NCBI GenBank assembly: GCA_026210745.1 | Contig: CP110630.1 | Span: 62,001-126,000 of the forward strand | Length of the DNA stretch: 64,000 nt | Direction: 5' to 3' | Source of the DNA: Exobasidium rhododendri | Taxonomy: Eukaryota; Basidiomycota; Exobasidiomycetes; Exobasidiales; Exobasidiaceae | In this document: piece after piece, positions 1 through 9,764 of the stretch | How positions within the stretch are numbered: the stretch's first letter is position 1 | How the letters are laid out: each line of letters starts with the position of its first letter | The notes under the pieces: generated by a model | Databases searched by the model: none | What the model was told of the DNA's origin: nothing | Seen by the model: only the letters and a program-made list of their open reading frames with translations | Made by a program: the position numbers and the translations under genes

Positions 1-267
1 GTAAAAACGTCACAGGAGAAAGTGGACGCCCTTACACCTCTACTTCCTCCACCTCTTCTCCGAGCACGATGCATAATGATACTTATGTCCGCCCTTCTAA
101 AGTCTTTCGGATTGTTCGAATACTGCTACTGATCCGCGCTTGTAATTAAGAAATCCGCGGAGATGAAATTAATAAAGTCGTGAATCTTATCATAATTAAA
201 TCTCATAGCATACATGGAGAGGAGAAGGGGAAGAGGGGGAAATTTGAAGATGAGCCTGTATTGAGGA
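1..267. other. non-coding left edge, 3' flank of PDC
   Basis: No credible coding sequence is visible. The stretch lies downstream of the leftward pyruvate decarboxylase gene and probably carries its 3' UTR. It is A+T-rich around 140-215. Confidence 0.5.
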
Positions 268-1953
268 TCACAAGGTCAACTGTGCACCAGGCCGCGATTG
301 AGGCCCTCGTACACCGTAGTCTATGTCGGCAAACTGATGAGCAGCTTTGACCAAGGCAGGTGGTGAATCGTCGTGTGCCATGATTGATTCCACAAAGACC
401 ATCTTGTCGCTGGGTAGATTCTTTAAGACTGTTTGTAGTTGCTGCGCGGTCTTGACAACGTGCGATTCGTATTGGTCTTCTCTGGCTCCAAAGGTGCGAG
501 GCAACTCCGCATAGCGCCAGTTTGCAACATCGTTGTACTTTGCCTTTGCGCCTAGGATGGCTCGCTCTATGGTGTAGCCGCCATTGTTGATGAGGAAGAT
601 GATCGGGTTAAGCCCATGCCTGATCATGGTAGACAATTCTTGTGCCACCAACTGGAATGAACCATCTCCAATGAAGAGAATGTGTCTTCTCTCCGGTGCG
701 GCTATCAGGGTGCCGAGCAGTGCTCCAAGGGAGTAGCCAATCGAGCCCCAGACAGGCTGAGATACGTAAGCGCAACCCTTTGGAAGAGTGAATGCTGCTG
801 TGCCCGCCATGGATGTACCCTCTTCTATGACTAGTACATCGTCTGGTCGGAGGACAGGCTCCAACAGGGACCAGTAGTCTGCTTGGCATAGGGTCTCGTG
901 ATTCGTTATCTGAGAAGTGGTCTTGAGTCTCTTTCCCGAGGCTTCTTTCGCTAAGGGTCGAGCGGAGCAAGTTGACGCAATCTGCTCTAAAACAGACACT
1001 ATATTAACAGCCTCGTAGTGTTGATCGGCGACTATACCACTGTGAGGTGACAAGTGGATCGTATTGGAAGGCAGCTTGGCGGTGAATCCACCGGATGTGC
1101 TGTCGATCTGTCGATATCCAATGGCGATCAAGCAGTCGCTCCCTTCTATTTCTGCCTGGCCTGGACGATAGCCTCCGAGTGACAAGGGGTGCTCTTCTGG
1201 GAACAATCCTTTGACGGTTGAGACAACGGCGACTGGAATGGACGCCTTCTCCGCCAAACGTGTAACGGCGTCCAGCACGCCATATCGATCCGCATCGATG
1301 TCAAGAAGAAGCGCTGGCCGTGACGCCTTTTCAAGATGAGCCAGGACAGCCTTTGCACAGGCATACACCCTCTCTGCGTCCCCACTGGAGTAGTGGAGCT
1401 GCAGGGCACTCTTGGGGACTTCCACCTGCAAGAAGGCGACATCCGAGGGCAGCTCCAAGTACACGGGTCTCTTTTCCTGCCATGCTGCCAAGATTAATCG
1501 ATCAATCTCAGCCACGGCATTCTGTTGTGTGAGTTGCGCCTGTGCAACGGTGTAATGCTGAAAGGCTTGTAAAGGTCGAGTGTCAGGTACAATGTCGCAC
1601 ATGGTGTGGTGCATCAATCGACCTTGTGCGATGGAAGACCGGGGCACAGTGCCAGCAATGCAGATCACGGGGACATGCTCCGCAAAAGAGCCTGCAACGC
1701 CGTTGATCGCACTCAGAGGTCCAACACCGTTCGTCACGCAAAGTACACTGAGTCCATTAAGACGAGCGTACGCATCGGCGGCATATGATCCATTCAGCTC
1801 GTTGCAGGTGCCTATCCATTCGACCTTGGCAGACGTATCTTCGACTTGCTGTGCAAATTCGAGACTGAAGTCACCGGGCACGCCAAAGATGTGATGGACG
1901 CGCACTTCCTCCAGTCTACGAATCAGGAAATCGCCGATTGTTTGCTTCGCCAT
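268..1953 (-). CDS. PDC1: pyruvate decarboxylase
   Basis: Thiamine-diphosphate enzyme that converts pyruvate to acetaldehyde and CO2 in the cytosol, the committed step of ethanol fermentation. It is a single exon of 561 residues, the usual length for fungal PDC. The start was chosen at the ATG followed by MAKQTIGDFLIRRL, which aligns with the family N-terminus; the frame stays open 68 codons further upstream, but that part has no family similarity and is probably 5' UTR. The ThDP-activating glutamate is in GTCNELN (E52). The paired active-site histidines are in RLMHHTMCD (H115/H116). The ThDP/Mg motif GDGS begins at residue 429 and is followed by NNGGYTIE. All key residues are present, so it should be active. 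It is divergently arranged with the D-lactate dehydrogenase gene. Indolepyruvate decarboxylase is a related alternative, but PDC fits best. Confidence 0.93.
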   Translation of the reverse strand: MAKQTIGDFLIRRLEEVRVHHIFGVPGDFSLEFAQQVEDTSAKVEWIGTCNELNGSYAADAYARLNGLSVLCVTNGVGPLSAINGVAGSFAEHVPVICIAGTVPRSSIAQGRLMHHTMCDIVPDTRPLQAFQHYTVAQAQLTQQNAVAEIDRLILAAWQEKRPVYLELPSDVAFLQVEVPKSALQLHYSSGDAERVYACAKAVLAHLEKASRPALLLDIDADRYGVLDAVTRLAEKASIPVAVVSTVKGLFPEEHPLSLGGYRPGQAEIEGSDCLIAIGYRQIDSTSGGFTAKLPSNTIHLSPHSGIVADQHYEAVNIVSVLEQIASTCSARPLAKEASGKRLKTTSQITNHETLCQADYWSLLEPVLRPDDVLVIEEGTSMAGTAAFTLPKGCAYVSQPVWGSIGYSLGALLGTLIAAPERRHILFIGDGSFQLVAQELSTMIRHGLNPIIFLINNGGYTIERAILGAKAKYNDVANWRYAELPRTFGAREDQYESHVVKTAQQLQTVLKNLPSDKMVFVESIMAHDDSPPALVKAAHQFADIDYGVRGPQSRPGAQLTL

Positions 1954-2704
1954 CGTGTAGAGGGATGAGAACAGAAAGGGGACGGAGACAGCTTCTTGGA
2001 AGGGGGAAAGGGAGGGGTACAAGTTCTTCTCAGCAGGGAAGGGGAGGAGAAGGTACGACAAGAGTTGACCAAGAACGTTGCTCGTGCGCCGTATCTCCTC
2101 AAGTCTAACGAGCCAGCCCACTTTAAACTTTCGGCACCTCTCCCCGATAATTCTCACCCCCCATTTGTTTGCTTAAATTCAAGAAGTCAACGGATCTCGA
2201 GATAAAAATTCACCATAGACCGGAACTTGGGCATCCATACCGAATTTAACCACGTCATTTCCTTATCAACAAATGAGACACAAAAGAGAATTGCTTTATC
2301 CGCGACGTGAGTTGTACCCCAGGCGATAGAGCAGAGGAGACGCCGCTAATTCATCCAGCTCGGAAATACCGCCGGAAACGCAGATAGTAACACGATGGAA
2401 ATTTGGAAGTTTGGAGTGACGCTCTTGCGCCCAAATGACCTGCAACCTCTCTATTGCTGTGTGGCAATTACCCGGCGGCAGATTGGATTCCGAAGATGGT
2501 GTGGCATGTGCGCTAATCTGCTCACGACCTAGTACTGGGGTTTGGGGTTGGGAGGCTGGAAGATCTTCCCGATTTCTGCCACGATCGCCGAGAAGTACTG
2601 TACTACCACTACCATCTGTGAACGAACGCCGTGTCTGAGTGCAGTGAGGACCCCATCGCTGAGAAGAACAGTCGCTACCTGGTCGAGCGGGAGCATTCCT
2701 AGGA
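1954..2704. promoter_or_regulatory. shared divergent upstream region PDC / DLD1
   Basis: About 750 bases separate the two ATGs, which point away from each other, so both promoters must lie here. Short open frames inside it (for example leftward 2296-2799) show no family similarity. No single operator could be identified by eye. Confidence 0.55.
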
Positions 2705-4449
2705 ATGAGAGCAATGATTCGCGCCTGCAACAACATAGCACGAGCAGGTCTGGGCACTAGGACATTCAGGACGCCGCTGTTGCAGAAGAAGAACTCCATC
2801 CTGATAGCATCTGAAGTTGCTCGCTACTCTACGTCCACAGCTACGGAAAAGGCAAGCCCTAGCTCTGGATCGGTGAATGGCGTGACGGCAGCAGGTCTCA
2901 TTCTGACTACTGGCTTGCTCACGTACTGGATCACGAGCACTCAAAAGGGAGCCTCGTCGATTGCCGATGCATCCAGTCAGAAGAATTCAAAAGCACTGCA
3001 AGTGGAGTTTGCACCTGCTCTGAAAGCGCTCAAGGCTCATTTCTCCGGTGTAGAAGGCGCCCTATCCACCGATGAGAGTGATCTGGAAGAGCGAGGCAAC
3101 TCTCAATGGACAGAGATACAGGGCTCGGAACCGTCTGTCGTCGTCTTTCCTTCCTCTACCGAAGATGTTGTGGCCGTTGTCAAGATTGCACGAAAGCACA
3201 ACGTACCGATCACTCCCTTTGCAGGGGGCACCTCTCTGGAAGGACAAGCTTTTGCACCCCGTGACCCAAAGACGGGTAAAACAGTGCCCACGATCTCGAT
3301 TGCGTTCGACAACATGAATGAGATCGTCGAATTGGATGAAGAATCAGCGATCTGTAAGGTGCAGCCTGGACTGGGATGGCAAGACCTGAACGAGCAATTG
3401 AAGGAAAGAGGAAGTGTGCTATTCTGGCCTATTGATCCTGGTCCTGGCGCTGCTTTTGGTGGTATGCTTTCGACGGGTGGATCAGGCACTGGCGCCGTCA
3501 AGTATGGCACCATGAAGGGGGACTTGATTTTGAATGTCACCGTCGTCCTCCCATCGGGCCAGGTCATCAAAACAAGAGCCGATGCGAGAAAGTCAGCGGC
3601 AGGGCCAGACATGACAAAGATCTTCTTGGGCGCAGAGGGCACACTGGGCATCATCACAGAAGTCACGCTGCGACTGGCGCCCAAACTACCCGAGGCTGTT
3701 CTGACGGTTCCTTTTGACACGGTGGAGAATGCATGCAAGGCGGTGGTTGAAGTGCTCAATCACGGTGTGGGCGTCTCGAGTGTGGAGCTGCTCGATGAGG
3801 AGATGATCAAGGCGATCAACAAGGCGTCTAATCCTGTCCCACTTCACCCAGAGCAACCATCCCTCTTCTTCAAGTTCTCCGGCTCCCATGCGCACGTCGC
3901 AGAAGACCAGCGCCTGACGACCGAGATCGTCGAGCGACACGGTGCAGACATGGCAGCACTGCATCGATCAAGGAATGAGGCAGAGGTGGAAGAGATCTGG
4001 AAATCTCGCAAGATTGCACTGTGGAGTGCAATTCAGTATCGCAGTGACGGTCACGAGGGCTTCAACAGCTGGGGAACGGACGTCTGTGTGCCGATTGCCC
4101 GACTGCCGAAGCTTGTTGATTTGGTAAAGAAAGACATCGCGGAACATGATCTGTACGGTCCCATCGTCGGTCATGTGGGTGATGGCAACTTCCATGCCGC
4201 ACTCATATACGAACACGGCGACAAGGAAATGTTGAAAAAGATTGAGGGGGCGGTGCATAGGGTGAGTCGGGGGGTAATCTTCATCGATCATAGATCTTCA
4301 TCTCATCACACCTTTGCCTTCTCTAGATGGTTCACACTGCTCAAGACTTGGGCGGCACCGCTACTGGCGAACACGGCGTAGGAAGAGGCAAGAGGGAGTA
4401 CCTTGTGAGTCTTTCCTTTACACCCTCTACTTGTTTGCATATGCTGACA

Positions 4450-4514
<65 letters not shown>

Positions 4515-4665
4515 AAAGGAACGCGAGCTTGGACCAGGCACGATCCATCTCCTTCGTAGCATCAAGAAGATGCTCGATCCGACGAACATAATGAACCCGG
4601 GCGCTTTGCTCTTGCCCGAGTTGTCCGAGGAGGAAAAGGCCTTTGCAACAGCTAGCAGCATATAG
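2705..4665 (+). CDS. DLD1: D-lactate dehydrogenase (cytochrome), mitochondrial
   Basis: FAD enzyme that oxidises D-lactate to pyruvate and passes electrons to cytochrome c at the mitochondrial inner membrane. Model: exons 2705-4261, 4327-4404 and 4519-4665, all junctions phase 0, giving 593 residues, typical for the family. The N-terminus is rich in Arg/Ser and lacks acids, as in a mitochondrial presequence, and is followed by a hydrophobic segment at about residues 58-75 (GVTAAGLILTTGLLTYWI). The FAD-binding PCMH-type domain shows PITPFAGGTSLEGQ and GGMLSTGGSGTGAVKYGTMK. The C-terminal oxidase domain has GHVGDGNFHA just before intron 1 and GGTATGEHGVGRGK in exon 2. Exon 3 ends with the family motif MLDPTNIMNPGALL. 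Intron 2 is dominated by a (CT)29 tract. A second ATG lies four codons downstream and could also be used. Confidence 0.93.
4455..4512 (+). repeat. (CT)29 microsatellite inside DLD1 intron 2
   Basis: An uninterrupted CT dinucleotide run of about 58 bases fills intron 2 between a branch-point-like CTGAC (4444-4448) and the acceptor TTTAAAG ending at 4518. It therefore serves as the polypyrimidine tract of this intron. Length polymorphism between isolates is expected. Confidence 0.95.
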
Positions 4666-4910
4666 AGTCCTTTCCGAGACAGTCCTGGCAAGCGACTGTG
4701 CCAGACATCGATGTAACTTACCCCTTCATTGCGCCACAGGGTGATTCACCACATGTTAGTATAGGAATGTGAAGCCCACTTATACGCTCTCGTTGCCGCC
4801 ACACAATCCTACGGCGAAGCTGCTTAGTATAACGTGTATCGATTTACATACAAGAAAGTATCTACACACCAGCCTGTACCCGGAGACGCTCTGATACACG
4901 GAAAGCGGTG

Positions 4911-5531
4911 CTACCTCACAGTCTCGATGAGGTCCTTTAATTTACCCAAGCCAAGGGTCTTGGGTATGCGGAGTCGTTCGACTGCCTCCAGCAGCTCGTC
5001 GTCCACGTTGTGACCGGGGAAGTTATAATAGGCGATGGTGAAGCGAAACGGTTTTTCGTCCACCCACAAGATGCAGTCGTCGCTGAATCGCTCCATCAAT
5101 GCTGTGAGTTGGTTGTCTGTGTTGTACGCGGAGAGCAGATTGTCGATCACTGGCTGCGTCAAGGGCAGCCTGTGCAGAAGACCTTCGCCCACCCTTAATC
5201 CATAGTATTCTTCAAAGGCGATGTTGATCTCTTTCAGTTCTGCCCAATTGAACATCAAATCTACCCACGGCTTCTTCTCCGACTCGATCATCTTCGTGTA
5301 GAGGACGGGGTCATCGTGATGAAGCTGCTCCATTACCTCTGCTCTGATCTCCTCGGTGCCGAAGACGTCCTCCAGTACGGACCCGGAGTCGCAGTCAGAA
5401 GGGGAGGATGTGTTTGTCATGATGTTGCCGTAGCGAGAATGTCGTTTCAAGGTCTTCCTGCTCCTGAAATCGGTGGAGAGGTTCAGAGGAGGACGCGGTC
5501 GTGAAGCATAGCTGTCAAAGCTCTTAAACAA
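4911..5531 (-). CDS. orphan hypothetical protein, 206 aa
   Basis: An intact 206-codon frame without introns. I do not recognise a family. The N-terminal 35 residues are basic and Ser/Arg-rich; an internal ATG at residue 38 (MTNTSSPSD) may be the true start. From about residue 50 the protein is acidic and looks alpha-helical, with aromatic-rich stretches (KPWVDLMFNWAEL, FEEYYGL, FRFTIAYYNFPGH). No signal peptide or membrane segment is seen. The segment around VLEDVFGTEEIRAEVMEQL faintly recalls the start of an F-box, but too weakly to name it. It converges on DLD1, with about 245 bases between the two stop codons. The length and composition support a real gene; its function is unknown. Confidence 0.55.
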   Translation of the reverse strand: MFKSFDSYASRPRPPLNLSTDFRSRKTLKRHSRYGNIMTNTSSPSDCDSGSVLEDVFGTEEIRAEVMEQLHHDDPVLYTKMIESEKKPWVDLMFNWAELKEINIAFEEYYGLRVGEGLLHRLPLTQPVIDNLLSAYNTDNQLTALMERFSDDCILWVDEKPFRFTIAYYNFPGHNVDDELLEAVERLRIPKTLGLGKLKDLIETVR

Positions 5532-6039
5532 TGTTTATATGCTTGATGAGAAAGGTACAATCTTGGTGGGCTGCACTTGAGGAAATTAAGGTTTCCTTGA
5601 AGCTTAATTTTTGGATGGAGTGTGTGCAACATGAGAGCCTTGGCTTGTAGCTTTTGGCACTTCGGAACGCATGGCCAAACAGTCGTTCCGTAAGTATGGT
5701 TAGAAGTCTAATTGCTCGACCTTGTGGACCGGACGAATCTTCGACGTAGACAGGCAGGGAGACGGTAGAAGTCGTTAGAGTGAATATTGCACCCGCTTGC
5801 ACAGATATAAGCTCTAGCTTTGGAGATGTCTGGGCGAGAACGCCTATGAAGAGACGATTCTTGCACAGCAACGATGCGCTCCTCTACTCAGGTTCTGGCG
5901 CTTCCTTGAGCATTTAAAGAGGGAAGTGTCTAAAGAACAGCAAGTACCGCTCCACCCCAACTTACTGTAGAAGACTCGGGCATCCCCCACATCAACTCTC
6001 AAGGACAACCGTGACAACTGACAATTTGAGGCACAAGCA

Positions 6040-6830
6040 ATGATGCACTTCTTCGTGTTCGCACTCTTTGTGGGAGTTTTGTCTGGCAACTATTTTGCTC
6101 AGGGCCGACGAATAGTCATACAAACGGCCGACTTCTCTGTAGGGCAGCTGAAGGAGTGTGTGGCCAATCGCTCACAAACTTGGACGCACAAGGAAGACAA
6201 CTTCATCGTAGTCATGTCGCTGCCTTACGTGTTCTCTGCAAAATGACACAGTAGACCACAACGTGCTTGGTTGTTTCAAGAAGCTGGGAGCTTCATACGG
6301 ATACGCCAGCCAACTGACAGCTAAGGAATATGTGAATGTGACGGAAGACTACAGCGAGACGTTTGTGCCGGACGACTTCTTTCCCTCCGAAAGGTATACA
6401 TGGAAATGGGCGATGCTAACTTCACTGATTCTGGTGGATGCTCACAAATTACGAATAATACGGGGCTCGAGACTAACAGAACCATAACTGCAACGATGGA
6501 CACATTTGTGACGGTCTCCTGACACCAGGTCTCACGGACTGTATCGACCCATCTCGTGGAGAAACCTTACTTACAGCCGAGCTTGTGGAGAATGGAGCAT
6601 GCGAGCCGAAATACTACCATGCTTGAAAACATCACTTTAGTCAATTGATCAGTTCGAAATCCGTTTCGTCCTCAGTATGAAGAGCCGAACGTCTACTTCA
6701 TACCGGCAGGATCGTGGCAATGCCTGCGGACTAGAACGATACCATACTGCGCAACATGAGAAAGGGGTACACCCTGCTTTACGAGAAACGGCCCGACTGT
6801 TGGCAATGCCTGTTGAAGGAATGATACATC
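6040..6830 (+). pseudogene. probable relic of a secreted-protein gene
   Basis: It begins with a good signal-peptide-like start (MMHFFVFALFVGVLSGNYFAQG) and continues as protein-like sequence with N-glycosylation sites and scattered cysteines, for example NVLGCFKKLGASYGYASQ and DANFTDSGGCSQITN. The sequence with coding character is spread over different reading frames, so no intact product can be read and it looks broken in at least two places. I do not recognise the family. A multi-intron gene with unusual splicing cannot be wholly excluded, but I found no consistent GT..AG set that restores one frame. Confidence 0.35.
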
Positions 6831-8109
6831 ACACAGACTTATAGGTTGCCATCGCACCTTCTTGTTTCTTGCTATATCGACGACAGTCCAGTCTTCCATT
6901 GCATCATAAGGCCCACTACTGTCTGCCCCACCCCCATCCTAGTCGACAGAAGATATACTGCCTAGCATCTCCTTCTTTGCTCCGTTTTCTTCCATTCCCC
7001 GGCCAATTGCTACCTTCTTCTCTTTGTATCGTCTCTCTATTTGACACCATGATGTACACTTCCGCAATTATCTATGTCTGGCTGATCGACATTAGGTCCC
7101 GCTGCTAGATCAACTATTACTCCTGCCCAAGCCTTTTTACAAGTCGTGTAAACTAACTTCGCACCTGATTACTGATCTGCCCAGGTGCCGAATCAACCTT
7201 ACCCCGGGGGTCGTGCGATAAATTAATGATAAAGCATGCAAGGCGGTCTCACGAGCCAAGAAGAAAAGAAGGGCAAACATTGCGACCCCGCAAGAAATAC
7301 ATTATCACGACCGCCATACTCATCCTTCGTCAGCCCGACTCTGCACCCGGCCAATTCTCCCTATGGTGCCGCCTTTCTGTCTCCTCACTGCGCTGGTCCT
7401 CATTCAGAAGGGAACCCGTGTGCCTCCATCGATCAATGCAGCCTCACAGTCTTCATTCTTCGCACCCTGGTCACTGCTTCTTACTCAATACCAGCCGGCT
7501 GGACATATCTGATCGAAGGCGAAGAGACGCCGTCACGTTTTGCTGAGGAAGGTAAGGCACATTTGTTGCCACAAGTGCTTGCTGTGCGTGCCACGTTCGG
7601 ATCTTGGCCGATGAAGCGGTTCTTGTGGAGGGCTACGAGTGGGATTTTTTCATATCGACTTTTACCCAAAAGCTCGGCCTCTTGATTCCGAAAAACAGTC
7701 TGAAATTTCCTAAAATGAACATGATACGCACGACTAAACATCTCCCGTACTTAAGCTTTTCGAGATCTCGCACACACCACAAATCTATTCAGCAGCAGTG
7801 TATCTTCGGATAGTTCGATCGGGGACATACCGAAGATTTCCTGTCTCTGAAGCTAACGACAGCAGACGTCATGGAATGTCCCGTATTCGTTTGAGTGCCC
7901 CAAGGAGCAATTCTTGCCGGCAAAAGGGTCGCGCGTTTCGAGAAAGAACTGCTCGGGAAGGGGGGTGCCTTACGTCGAAGGGCACTGTTAGCGTCTATAA
8001 GAACATGCTCTGTCTTCCTCTTGTTTGCCTTCCCTCTTCAACCATCTCATCTCTCTACTTCACTCGAATTTGATCGCTCAACACCACAAGCTAAATTCAC
8101 CAAAGCGCA
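6831..8109. other. gene-free stretch upstream of the monooxygenase
   Basis: About 1.28 kb with only short overlapping open frames (for example 7236-7685 rightward) that lack signal peptides, domains or plausible composition. The last 150 bases are pyrimidine-rich and probably hold the promoter and 5' UTR of the monooxygenase gene at 8110. Confidence 0.5.
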
Positions 8110-9477
8110 ATGGAGTATTTCAAGGAGACATTCGATTGGGAGGCACAAAAGGCAGTGAAGCCTCTGCGAATCATCATTATTGGAGCAGGAATTGGAGGAT
8201 TGGCAACTGCTCTCGGCCTGCACAAGACTGGTCACCATGTCACAGTGCTCGAGCGAGTCGCTGACATCAAGGAGGTAGGCGCCGGTATCCAGCTGGCTCC
8301 CAATGCGGCACGAGTCCTTGCCAGGTTCGGAGTCCTGGAGAAGCTTTTGGAGGACGCTACACTGTTGGAGAAGAACTCCTTGCGACGATATGAAGACGAC
8401 AAGGAGCTGGGAAGCGCACCACTCATGCCAGGCATTGGTAAGAAGTATGGTGCGCCCCTGTCTGTCATCCATCGAGGTGATTTGCTGCGAGAATTGCTGA
8501 AAGCCGTCAAGGACGCCGGTGTGGATGTCAAGACGAAGCACCACGTAGTCGAGGCAGACGAAAACTTCGAGGCGAGAGTCAAGACGGATTCGGGCGAGTG
8601 GTTCGAGGGTGACCTCATCATTGCAGGCGATGGTGTCAAGAGCACTATTCGAGCACAGATGGCCAAACATCATGGCGTGGTCGATCACAGTGTCTCGACT
8701 GGTGACTCTGCCTATCGATTGCTAATCCCAAGGGACTCTTTGAAAGGAGATGAACGTGCCTTGAAGTTGTTGAATGAGAATGTCGGTATGCGATGGATGG
8801 GACCAGGAGGCCACATCATGGCATACCCAATCAAGAGGAATCAAGTATACAACATGGTTCTTCTGCACCCAATCAAGAAGGGACAGTCGCCGGAAGACTC
8901 CTGGACAACAAAGGGAGACCGACAGGAGATGCTCGACATGTACAGCAAGTGGAGCAGTCTCGTTCGTGACTTGATCAGCTACTGCCCTGAAGGCGAGATC
9001 AAGGAGTGGGCCCTCAACTCGCACGCCGCACTTCCCTCTTGGCACGAGAACAAGGTGGTCCTCATTGGAGATGCCTGCCATCCCATGCTTCCCTACGTCG
9101 CTCAAGGCGCTGCCAACGCCATCGAAGATGCCGGTGCTCTCGCTGCCGCCTTCACAAAGACGTCTGATGTGACTCAAGCTCTCGAGGTCTACGAAGAAGT
9201 GCGCAAGACGCGAGCAGAGACGATCCAACAGAGTGCCTCTTCCACACGAAAGTCGTTGCATCTTCCCGATGGACCGCAGCAGCAAAAGCGAGATCTCGCC
9301 ATCGCAAACGCAGGAAAGGGCCAAGGTCACAATCCAGACATGTGGGCAGACTCCGAGTTCCAGGACTTTATGTGGGGAGTCGACATCATGAAGGACATCT
9401 GTCAGAATTGGGACAGCCTGTTAGCCAAGGTGGAGAAGAATCATGTCCACAACATCTCGGCCACTTCATACACCTGA
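8110..9477 (+). CDS. FAD-dependent monooxygenase, salicylate hydroxylase-like
   Basis: Class A flavoprotein monooxygenase of 455 residues in a single exon. The nearest described family is salicylate 1-monooxygenase, which converts salicylate to catechol with NAD(P)H and O2; 6-hydroxynicotinate- or zeaxanthin-epoxidase-like activities are alternatives that sequence alone cannot separate. The FAD Rossmann motif GAGIGGLATALGLH starts at residue 25 and is followed by the E-R pair in VLERVADIKEVGAGIQL. The DG motif is in DLIIAGDGVKSTIR. The second FAD motif is GDACHPMLPYVAQGAANAIEDAG, with GD at 320-321. There is no signal peptide, so it should be cytosolic. In plant-associated fungi such enzymes can remove host salicylate, but nothing in the flanks proves that role here. 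Confidence 0.88.
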   Translation: MEYFKETFDWEAQKAVKPLRIIIIGAGIGGLATALGLHKTGHHVTVLERVADIKEVGAGIQLAPNAARVLARFGVLEKLLEDATLLEKNSLRRYEDDKELGSAPLMPGIGKKYGAPLSVIHRGDLLRELLKAVKDAGVDVKTKHHVVEADENFEARVKTDSGEWFEGDLIIAGDGVKSTIRAQMAKHHGVVDHSVSTGDSAYRLLIPRDSLKGDERALKLLNENVGMRWMGPGGHIMAYPIKRNQVYNMVLLHPIKKGQSPEDSWTTKGDRQEMLDMYSKWSSLVRDLISYCPEGEIKEWALNSHAALPSWHENKVVLIGDACHPMLPYVAQGAANAIEDAGALAAAFTKTSDVTQALEVYEEVRKTRAETIQQSASSTRKSLHLPDGPQQQKRDLAIANAGKGQGHNPDMWADSEFQDFMWGVDIMKDICQNWDSLLAKVEKNHVHNISATSYT

Positions 9478-9764
9478 TCGTGTTTCATCCTGTTCCAAAA
9501 CATACCATACCACTGCTGTGTATTTCTATGAAAACGGTCGTAGTGATTAATTAATAAGAGGACTTGAGATTGACGGTCTGATTCTGCTTTTGCCTCTCGT
9601 GTAAATAAATATGCTTTGGCCTGACTTCGATTCGCCTTCCTACCCACGCGACTTCATTAGACTACCTATAAATTTTGTGTTGCATCATCTGTGTAAGGTG
9701 TGGAGGGGGAAGAAGAAGGCCGAGACGAGACATTTCTTCCTTCTTACTCCTCATCATTTATAGC

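Noticed and set aside
1954-2157. N-terminal extension of pyruvate decarboxylase
   Set aside because: The frame is open for 68 more codons, but the family N-terminus begins at the ATG at 1953; the extra part has no similarity.
7236-7685. 149-codon rightward open frame
   Set aside because: It overlaps another open frame of similar length, has chance-like composition rich in Ser, Pro and His, and has no signal peptide, domain or splice partner.
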